Shown: positions 1 to 5,470 of the stretch, one piece after another | Numbering within the stretch: position 1 is the stretch's first letter | Layout of the letters: each line of letters starts with the position of its first letter | DNA from: VFKE01 sp031400955 | GTDB taxonomy: Bacteria > Verrucomicrobiota > Verrucomicrobiia > Verrucomicrobiales > Verrucomicrobiaceae | Reading direction: 5' to 3' | DNA length: 6,297 bases | NCBI GenBank assembly: GCA_031400955.1 | Contig: JANNQW010000296.1 | Coordinates: forward strand, 1-6,297 | Made by a program: the position numbers and the translations under genes | The notes under the pieces: model-generated | What the model was told of the DNA's origin: nothing | What the model saw: the letters and a program-made list of their open reading frames with translations, nothing else | Database searches by the model: none

Positions 1-411
1 GAAACCCAGGCGGGACTCCATCGCGTCAGCCAGCTGCTCGATTGAGCCGGCCTGGAGCGGGGCCAGGGCGTGGATCTTGGTCTCCGGGTGGATGATGCTG
101 AGTGTTTTTCCATCGAATGCCATTTCGCGCGTTTCTGCACCTGCCGATTGCAAAACATAGAACTGGTTTGGACGCTTGACGGTGAAGTTCAGCGGTCCGT
201 TCTCCAGTTTCGAGCCGACGCCCAGCGCCGGATCCAGCTTGTGTTGCGCGGTCAGCTTGATGGTCTGAGCGCTGCTGAGTTTTGCAGCCACCGCCTTTGC
301 CAGGGCCTTCGCGGCGGGATCAATTTCTGCCTTGGCGGGGGAAACGGCAATGAGGGCGATGGCCAGCAGTGCTGGCGCCGACGGCATCCATTGGGGAATT
401 CTGGTTTTCAT
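1..411 (-). CDS. DUF2092 periplasmic protein, N-terminal half (3' end outside window)
   Basis: Translation from ATG at 411 stays open for 137 residues to the window edge, so the C-terminus is missing. Residues 1-28 form a signal peptide: a basic start (MKTR), a hydrophobic stretch of Ala, Leu and Ile, and an AKA cleavage site before Glu29. The mature part begins with an Ala/Lys-rich helix (30-48). A beta-rich region follows with KRPNQFYV (79-86) and FDGKTLSIIHPETKIHA (99-115), the pattern typical of DUF2092 (COG3900), in which a 'rRP..f' strand precedes 'ydGktl.ly.p....Y'. That family is thought to have a LolA/LolB-like fold and sits in the periplasm; no reaction or ligand is established. Family members are usually near 250 residues, so roughly half is visible. 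The start has no Shine-Dalgarno sequence. A later Met9 is possible but would lose the basic n-region. The gene lies 117 bases after the ion-channel gene, in the same direction. Confidence 0.8.
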   Translation of the reverse strand, partial: MKTRIPQWMPSAPALLAIALIAVSPAKAEIDPAAKALAKAVAAKLSSAQTIKLTAQHKLDPALGVGSKLENGPLNFTVKRPNQFYVLQSAGAETREMAFDGKTLSIIHPETKIHALAPLQAGSIEQLADAMESRLGF

Positions 412-472
412 GCGTATAGTTTGGATCTGGTTTGATTTAAGCAGGGAATTCGTGATTGGCAGTTTCATTCAT

Positions 473-488
473 AGCATTTCGGAATGCT
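473..488. repeat. Short inverted repeat between the channel and DUF2092 genes
   Basis: Perfect 6-base arms (AGCATT at 473-478 and AATGCT at 483-488) flank a 4-base loop in the 117-base gap between the channel stop and the DUF2092 start. In the minus-strand transcript this gives a small hairpin with a CCGA loop. No run of U follows it, so it is not a normal intrinsic terminator. It could be a weak processing or regulatory hairpin, or chance. Confidence 0.3.
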
Positions 489-528
489 GTCGCAACGCAA
501 GAACTGACTTTCATGATTATGATTTTGT

Positions 529-1578
529 TCATGGCGGCCCCTGTCCACCGGTCCAGCCTGACAAAGTCGCCACGGTGCCCGCCGCGAACACGACCGGGAA
601 AATCCAGCGGCAACGACGGTCAATGGCGTGGGCCAGCTCTGCCCGGCCCCGGCTGGCAAATTTGGTCGTCACCAGGACTTCGATGAGCGACAGAAAAACC
701 AGGAACGAACTCATCAGGATGAAGGCGTCGATCCGGGTGAGGTAGGGAAGTTCCGGCACGTCGGAATCGATCACGAACTGGTAGGCGATGAGTGTCAGCA
801 TCGCCGTGACGGCCACGCCCATCTGCGTGCTGGCATCATCCGGCTCGATCCAGAAAACCGCCCACGACATCATCACGATGAGGATGAGTGGAATGATGAC
901 TTTGATGACAAAGTGATGCGACAGGCGCTGAGCCTGAATCTCAATCTTGAATCCCGCGAGATTCAGCCGGGGCGTTGCGGGAAAGGGTTGTACTTTCGAA
1001 GTCGCCGAGGTCACGCGCCAGTCTTGCAGGGTAAGCTTGTCTGCGAGGCCGACGCCGTCGCGCATACCCATGGAGACGGCTGTCGCGTCGGGTGCGAACT
1101 GGATGTCCTCTGGCCGCGCTCCCGGCACCACGAATGTCATGCGGATGGTTTCGGAATCGAACGGGAAGGCACGCAGGTTCAGTGATTGGGAAAAGGTTCC
1201 CGTTATGCGCTGCCGGTACACCGCCGTGCCATCGGGCGCTGCATCGACGATCTCGGGCAGCGAACGGACGGACTCCCTGGCTTCGTTCCCGATGAGAAAG
1301 CGCGGATACCAGATGTCGTCGAGCGCGTATGATTTCGCGCCGGGTCCGCTGTGCGCGAGCTTGGGATCATGCCAGCTCAGAGCCACGACGAAATTGGCCG
1401 CAAATGTCTGGGCGGCGCTGTCGATCCGCGTGATATCACCGATCCAGACTGCATAGCCGACCTTCGTCGGGCCTGCATCGTCGCCGGGCCGGGGCGGAGC
1501 CGGTGGGAGCGGCGCTGCTGATGCGTTTGCCCACGGAGAAGCGAGCATCAGCAGACAAAATGGGAGCAGAACCTTCAT
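529..1578 (-). CDS. Prokaryotic pentameric ligand-gated ion channel (GLIC/ELIC type)
   Basis: A 349-residue member of the Cys-loop receptor superfamily, expected to form a pentameric channel in the inner membrane with a periplasmic ligand-binding domain. Residues 1-22 are a signal peptide, followed by a Pro-rich linker. The beta-sandwich ligand domain spans about 40-220 and has the conserved DDIWYP (87-92) and the Pro-loop FPFDSE (138-143) without flanking cysteines, as in bacterial members. Four helices follow: M1 about 222-244 with conserved Pro230; M2 about 250-270 with Leu261 at the 9' gate and Phe268 at 16'; the M2-M3 loop with VPELPYLT (274-281); M3 about 283-304; M4 about 322-342, starting RRCRWIFP. 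The M3-M4 loop is very short, as in GLIC and ELIC, and M2 and M4 read closest to ELIC. I chose ATG 1578 because the signal peptide begins there; an in-frame TTG at 1608 would add 10 residues and overlap the hydrolase stop. The ligand cannot be told from sequence. Confidence 0.93.
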   Translation of the reverse strand: MKVLLPFCLLMLASPWANASAAPLPPAPPRPGDDAGPTKVGYAVWIGDITRIDSAAQTFAANFVVALSWHDPKLAHSGPGAKSYALDDIWYPRFLIGNEARESVRSLPEIVDAAPDGTAVYRQRITGTFSQSLNLRAFPFDSETIRMTFVVPGARPEDIQFAPDATAVSMGMRDGVGLADKLTLQDWRVTSATSKVQPFPATPRLNLAGFKIEIQAQRLSHHFVIKVIIPLILIVMMSWAVFWIEPDDASTQMGVAVTAMLTLIAYQFVIDSDVPELPYLTRIDAFILMSSFLVFLSLIEVLVTTKFASRGRAELAHAIDRRCRWIFPVVFAAGTVATLSGWTGGQGPP

Positions 1579-1604
1579 GTTCTGAATGCTCGCCACGATT
1601 GCCG

Positions 1605-2399
1605 TCAAGGTCTGCCCATGAGGAGCGGGGCCACGTGGTCGCGGATGAAGTCCTTCTTCACGTTGTCGAAGTGGTGACCCTTGTCGCCGTCCCTCCGGAA
1701 ATCCTTGGAGTAGGGGATGACGGCGATTTTCCTGGCATAGAGCCGCTTGGTTTCTTCGCTCGCTCCCGGAGGCAGGACGAAGCCTTTGATGCCCGCGCCG
1801 GGATCGTGGAACTTCCGGTCGGCGGTGCCGGAGAGGGGCATGGCGATGGAAAGCATGTGATCATGCGTGGAGGTGATGATGTGCAGTTTGTGTTTCACGC
1901 GCTTGAGCGCCGCTGTCATGTCGTAGTCGCGGCTGATGGACGCACCGAGCAGGACCACATGGTCCACCTGCGCGGTCTCGGGAAGCTTCTCCAGCGCAAA
2001 GATCACCTCCGCCGTTCCTGCGGAGAAGCCGAGCAGGCTCACGGGTTTGCCGGGATGTTCTTTCATGTATTGGCGGATGCTCGCGGCGGATTTAGCGGCC
2101 TGTGCCTTTTTGTATGCCACGCTCGCCTTTTGGTCGGCCATCAGACCCTTGCCAGTTTCCCACGACATGAGTTCACCCGCACCCTGGTAGCCAGCTTCCT
2201 TCATGCCCTGAACGACACCGCCGGCGTAGTTGGTCTTCTTGGTGCCTCCACCTGCTCCATCAAAAAAAAACATGCAGCCCCGGGTCAGGCGCTCCTTGCG
2301 GTCGGCGGCGTATTTGCCGTCCCAGGAGGATGTCGTGGAGCAGCCGACGGTGATGAGAGTAAGTGCGATGACCGCGAGGATTCTATTCTTGTTATTCAT
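1605..2399 (-). CDS. Lipoprotein with alpha/beta-hydrolase fold
   Basis: A 264-residue exported protein. Residues 1-19 are a signal peptide ending TVG before Cys20, a workable lipobox, although the -3 residue is Thr rather than Leu. Ser21 at +2 fits sorting to the outer membrane. The hydrolase domain starts with a beta strand and Gly-rich turn (MFFFDGAGGG, 43-52), which may form the oxyanion region. The nucleophile elbow is LLGFSAGTAE (122-131), with Ser126 in a G-x-S-x-G motif. VDHVVLLGAS (145-154) is the next strand. Asp180 in THDHML is a candidate acid, and His242 or His243 in KGHHFDN the candidate base. Substrate is unknown; esterase, lipase or peptidase are all possible. The gene is 127 bases after the second barrel, and its stop lies 26 bases before the channel ATG. 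The run of nine T encoding Phe44-46 is a possible slippage site. Confidence 0.8.
   Translation of the reverse strand: MNNKNRILAVIALTLITVGCSTTSSWDGKYAADRKERLTRGCMFFFDGAGGGTKKTNYAGGVVQGMKEAGYQGAGELMSWETGKGLMADQKASVAYKKAQAAKSAASIRQYMKEHPGKPVSLLGFSAGTAEVIFALEKLPETAQVDHVVLLGASISRDYDMTAALKRVKHKLHIITSTHDHMLSIAMPLSGTADRKFHDPGAGIKGFVLPPGASEETKRLYARKIAVIPYSKDFRRDGDKGHHFDNVKKDFIRDHVAPLLMGRP
2262..2270. repeat. A9/T9 homopolymer inside the lipoprotein hydrolase gene
   Basis: Nine consecutive A on the plus strand read as TTT TTT TTT (Phe44-46) in the minus-strand gene. It stands out in GC-rich coding sequence. A gain or loss of one base would shift the frame before the catalytic Ser126. The sequence as given is in frame. 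Confidence 0.85.
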
Positions 2400-2526
2400 G
2401 GGATGGAAGGTGAGCGATGTGGGAGGATTTTGGTTTTGGGTGACTCAGTCAGCGTTGGTGCTGGTGCCTGGATGCTCCAGAAGTCGGGCGGTGAATGCAA
2501 GCAACAAATGGCTCACCATCTCGATT

Positions 2527-3309
2527 TTACTTGGGAAACAAAAGCGTCAATCCAGCGCGCAGACCCCACTCAGGGCCGTTGTCCGGGCCTTCCACATAAT
2601 ACCGGCCGCCGACGAAGGCCTGCATCGGCTGGTTGCCGACTTTGAAGAGCTGGGAGACGACGAAGTTCAGCGGCACAGTCCACTGCTCGCGTTCCCAGTC
2701 ATAAGTGGACTCTGCGTTCAGGCTGAAGGTCGTCTTGGTTTTCGTGATGTAGGACACGAACGGCTGGAGGAAGGTGGCGCTGACGTCCGCGCGATCATCC
2801 TCGCCAGCGAAGGACCAGATGTGATTCACCAGCGCGCCGACAGTCCACGGGCCGGTTTGCTTCAAGGCCAGCGCTGTCGGACCTGCGCCCCACTTGCCGG
2901 AGCCGAGCAGATCGTCCGTGGCCGTCGGCCACAGAGCGACCGGGCCAATGGCGAGTATCCACCCGCCCACCGGTTTCTTGGGCGAAAAGAAAAAGCTCTG
3001 CACGGTGTCGCCGAGACCCGAGGCGGAACCGATCCCCGGCGCAGGCGACTCCGCGTCAATGACCGGCAGGATGGTGCGGATGATCAGGTTCACATCATCG
3101 TTGAGCGAGAGCGGGATGACCGGCTGCACATTCAGCGTGAAACGCGTCGCGTCTCTCGATCCGATGCCGAAGTCCCAGTTCGCCTGAAAGGGCACGCTGA
3201 TGAGCGAGGCCACGGGATTGGCGAGCTGCTTGGCGAGATCTTCCTCCTGCGCGACGAGCGGCTGAAAAATGAGCAAGGCGAGAACGGGAGCAAGGAGGCG
3301 GATGTTCAT
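2527..3309 (-). CDS. Outer-membrane beta-barrel transporter-like protein ('neuromedin U' misnomer family)
   Basis: A 260-residue protein with a signal peptide (MNIRLLAPVLALLIFQPLVA, cleavage before Gln21) and then alternating hydrophobic/polar strands of an outer-membrane beta-barrel. It matches a common bacterial family related to the phenol meta-pathway barrels, which databases often label 'transporter' or, wrongly, 'neuromedin U'. Recognisable blocks are LANPVASLISVPFQ (29-42), GLGDTVQSFFFSPKKP (98-113), LAIGPVALWPTATDDLLG (119-136), GSGKWGAGPTALAL (136-149), VNHIWSFAGE (161-170), QPFVSYITKTKTTFSLN (182-198), and the closing strand GLRAGLTLLFPK. Its role is probably passage of small or hydrophobic molecules, but no substrate is known. 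I chose ATG 3309 because the signal peptide begins there; an upstream GTG at 3369 would bury it behind 20 charged residues. The gene follows the first barrel by 78 bases, with no Shine-Dalgarno sequence. Confidence 0.85.
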   Translation of the reverse strand: MNIRLLAPVLALLIFQPLVAQEEDLAKQLANPVASLISVPFQANWDFGIGSRDATRFTLNVQPVIPLSLNDDVNLIIRTILPVIDAESPAPGIGSASGLGDTVQSFFFSPKKPVGGWILAIGPVALWPTATDDLLGSGKWGAGPTALALKQTGPWTVGALVNHIWSFAGEDDRADVSATFLQPFVSYITKTKTTFSLNAESTYDWEREQWTVPLNFVVSQLFKVGNQPMQAFVGGRYYVEGPDNGPEWGLRAGLTLLFPK

Positions 3310-3333
3310 AGTATTTGAAGTTGCGAGGTGTCG

Positions 3334-3343
3334 TGATCGATCA
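3334..3343. repeat. 10-base palindrome upstream of the second barrel gene
   Basis: TGATCGATCA is a perfect palindrome in the 78-base gap between the two barrel genes. Its near edge is 24 bases upstream of the ATG at 3309. It could be a small operator, but a palindrome this short can arise by chance in a gap of this size. No matching second copy was seen. Confidence 0.25.
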
Positions 3344-3387
3344 ATCAAAAGAGCAGCAGTGGTGGCCACGAAAATTGCCGTTGCAGT

Positions 3388-4359
3388 TTAGAAAGCCATG
3401 CCGATGGAGAGCCAGATCCAGTCGCCCTTGAAACGGTTTTTAGTTTCAAGCTCTGGCAGCCACTTGGCCTGGATGGCAAGCGTTTTGTCGCCAATGGTTT
3501 GAATGAGGTTGATGATGGGGCCGACGCCAGCAGTCCGGCCTTCAAGGTCACCGAGCGTTGCACCGCTGCCGCTGTCACCGCTGACCTGCTGGTAGTAGAA
3601 GCCGTTCGCGCCGAGCGCGAGGATGGTATTTTTCCCAAGCGGAATGTATTGGGCGATGGTGGCTTCCGTGTGGATGACGTTGCCGTTTTGGTAGCCGGTG
3701 TCGTCGTTCTCCGTTGAGAAAAGGAAACCGGACATGAGGCTGAGTTCCAGTCCTTTCTTGGGGTTCATGTAACTGACGCCGAAGATGGAATCAAAGCTCC
3801 AGATGTTCTTGCCAAGGTTGGCGAGCTTGCCCACTTCGTAACCGCCGGTGGGCGCGTAAACGATTTCCTGGAAGTTGAACTGCCAGTTACCTGACTTCCA
3901 GTTCAGAGCGACCGGTATGATGGCGATGTCCGTGAGACCTGCGGCGTCATCCGAGATGCGGCGGCTGATAGTCCTGCCCGCTGGTCCGGTGATTGACGCA
4001 TTGGCTTCCACATCCAGCCAGAGGAAAGGCAGGCACACACCCACCGAGTAGCTGGCGCCGAGCACCTTCGGCTCAAACGTGTAGGCCATCGCAACGTCCC
4101 AGATAAAAAAATCAGCTTCGAGCCCGGCGCGCGCGATACCCCCGACTGGCAGCGCCCGGCTGCCGCCAACGTCACCTGAGTAACCGATAAGGTCCGTGGC
4201 TATGCCCAGGCCGGGCTTGGCAGAAGAAAAATCCAGTGCGGAGGAAAAAGCCCCAATGAGATACTGTCCGCTGCCGCCTTCCTCGGCGCGAAGGAATGCA
4301 AAGTTGGAAGCCAGAGCGGCAAGCCCGGAAATAATGAGACGATAACTGGAAGGATTCAT
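3388..4359 (-). CDS. Outer-membrane beta-barrel, SphA / phenol meta-pathway family
   Basis: A 323-residue protein of the family named 'involved in meta-pathway of phenol degradation' (COG4313, Phenol_MetA_deg type). These are outer-membrane barrels often found near catabolic genes and thought to admit hydrophobic or aromatic compounds. Residues 1-25 are a signal peptide cleaved after LRA. The mature protein starts EEGGSGQYL, typical of the family. Diagnostic blocks are LPVGG (70-74), YSVGVCLPFLW (104-114), YAPTGGYEVGKLANLGKN (168-185) followed by IWSFD, FYYQQVSGDSGSGA (254-267), and NRFKGDWIWLSIGMAF at the end. The terminal Phe is the usual signal for the barrel-assembly machinery. No phenol-degradation enzymes are visible here, so the family name should not be read as function. 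The start lies 109 bases after the phosphatase stop and has no Shine-Dalgarno sequence. Confidence 0.9.
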   Translation of the reverse strand: MNPSSYRLIISGLAALASNFAFLRAEEGGSGQYLIGAFSSALDFSSAKPGLGIATDLIGYSGDVGGSRALPVGGIARAGLEADFFIWDVAMAYTFEPKVLGASYSVGVCLPFLWLDVEANASITGPAGRTISRRISDDAAGLTDIAIIPVALNWKSGNWQFNFQEIVYAPTGGYEVGKLANLGKNIWSFDSIFGVSYMNPKKGLELSLMSGFLFSTENDDTGYQNGNVIHTEATIAQYIPLGKNTILALGANGFYYQQVSGDSGSGATLGDLEGRTAGVGPIINLIQTIGDKTLAIQAKWLPELETKNRFKGDWIWLSIGMAF

Positions 4360-4468
4360 GGATTTGGCGGGTTTTGAAGTTGGGTGAAGGTTGTGTCGGG
4401 GACTTCTGAGTAGGAGAGAAAACTTGAACAGAATGACAGCACGAAGTCCAGGGTGTTGGGGATCGATT

Positions 4469-5464
4469 TTATTTGGCAGGTGGGTGGATGGTCTTCCAGT
4501 CGTCCTTCATGCTCACGATGGTCCAGCCTTTCGCTGCGGCTTCGTCGAGGCCTTTGTCGAGTTTGCCGATGTGGGATTCGCGGTCGTAGGCCCATTCGCG
4601 CTCGGCGTCGGTGTGGTGGACGTAGAGGCAGAAGCGCACGCCGGGGCCGGCGGCGGTCCACTGGAGCATTTGCAGGTCGCCGTCGGAATTGCCGAACGAC
4701 GCGATGGGGCGGCGGCCGATGTGGTGCTGGATGGCGGCGGGCTTGCCGCCTTTGTCGTTGTAGAAGCTGAGTTCCGGCAGGCGCGCGAGCACGGGCTTTC
4801 CATCGCGCAATTTGAACTTCGTCTTGATGCTGCTGCCGATGACCTGCTCGGGCGGGATGCCATAGACGCGCTCCGTCCACGGGCGCATGAATTCGATGCC
4901 GCCGCCGGAGACGATGAAGGTCTTGAAGCCGTTCGCGCGCAGGTAGGCCAGCACTTCGAGCATCGGCTGATAGACCATCTCCGTGAAGAGCTTGCCGGTC
5001 TTCGGGTGCTTCGCGGTGCCGATCCAGTCGAGGACGATCTTCTCAAACTCCTCGGTCGTGGTGCCAGCGTGGGTGGCCAGCGCCATGTCCATGAGCGCGT
5101 GCTCGCCGCCGGCCAGCGCGCCTTTCATGTCGCCCTTGAGCACGGAGGCGAAGGGTTCCTTGTCCTTCCAGTCTGGATGCTGCGGCGCGAGTTCCTTGAC
5201 GCGGTCGAAGACGAAGAGCGCCTGAAAATACATCGGCTGCTCGGCCCAGAGGCAACCGTCGTTGTCGAACGTCGCAATACGCTCGGCGGGCGGCACGAAA
5301 TCCGGCGAGCCTTGCTTTGTCACCTTCTCGACGAAGGCGGTGATGGATTGCTTCGGCGCGGTGTCGTTCCACGACGGGAGCGGGTCCGCCGCGCGAGCGA
5401 TGTTGGTAGTGCAAGCCACCACCAAGAGGGCGACCGTAAGAAGGTTTTGAGTGCGATTTTTCAT
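4469..5464 (-). CDS. Exported HAD-superfamily phosphatase
   Basis: A 331-residue hydrolase with all HAD motifs in order. Motif I is TFDNDGCLW (65-73), with nucleophile Asp67 and acid/base Asp69. Motif II is FIVSGGG (183-189), with Ser186. A Lys near 238-241 (NDKGGK) can serve as motif III. Motif IV is FGNSDGDLQML (257-267), with Asp261 and Asp263 for magnesium. The inserted helical region between motifs I and II resembles the cap of phosphoserine-phosphatase-like members, so a small phosphate ester is the likely substrate; the exact one is unknown. The N-terminus is an export signal: either cleaved after ARA (residue 25) or, less likely, lipidated at Cys18 (VVAC). The protein would therefore act in the periplasm, where magnesium is available. 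The ATG is only 6 bases after the arylsulfatase stop, with no ribosome binding site of its own, so the two are probably one transcript and translationally coupled. Confidence 0.9.
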   Translation of the reverse strand: MKNRTQNLLTVALLVVACTTNIARAADPLPSWNDTAPKQSITAFVEKVTKQGSPDFVPPAERIATFDNDGCLWAEQPMYFQALFVFDRVKELAPQHPDWKDKEPFASVLKGDMKGALAGGEHALMDMALATHAGTTTEEFEKIVLDWIGTAKHPKTGKLFTEMVYQPMLEVLAYLRANGFKTFIVSGGGIEFMRPWTERVYGIPPEQVIGSSIKTKFKLRDGKPVLARLPELSFYNDKGGKPAAIQHHIGRRPIASFGNSDGDLQMLQWTAAGPGVRFCLYVHHTDAEREWAYDRESHIGKLDKGLDEAAAKGWTIVSMKDDWKTIHPPAK

Positions 5465-5470
5465 AATAAA

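Noticed and set aside
2441..2451. TGACTCAGTCA, an odd-centred palindrome upstream of the lipoprotein gene
   Set aside because: Five-base arms are within chance for a 127-base gap. The likeness to the yeast GCN4 / AP-1 site has no meaning in a bacterium.
1503..2645. A 380-codon open frame on the plus strand
   Set aside because: It spans the lipoprotein hydrolase antisense and crosses three genes and two gaps. Its composition looks like reverse-strand translation and nothing in it is recognisable.
2230..3318. A 362-codon open frame on the plus strand
   Set aside because: It is antisense to the second barrel and the start of the lipoprotein gene. Its translation has no family motif, while the minus strand shows clear barrel signatures.
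3310..3369. Upstream GTG start adding 20 residues to the second barrel
   Set aside because: The added residues are charged and would sit in front of a clean signal peptide that begins at ATG 3309.
3388..4359. A phenol-degradation operon, suggested by the family name of the barrel
   Set aside because: No hydroxylase, ring-cleavage dioxygenase or other meta-pathway enzyme is in the window. The family is widespread outside phenol catabolism.
4400..4449. Inverted repeat GGACTTC / GAAGTCC in the gap after the phosphatase
   Set aside because: The arms are only 7 bases with a 36-base loop and no U run. A repeat of this size is expected by chance in about a third of gaps this long, so it was not called a terminator.
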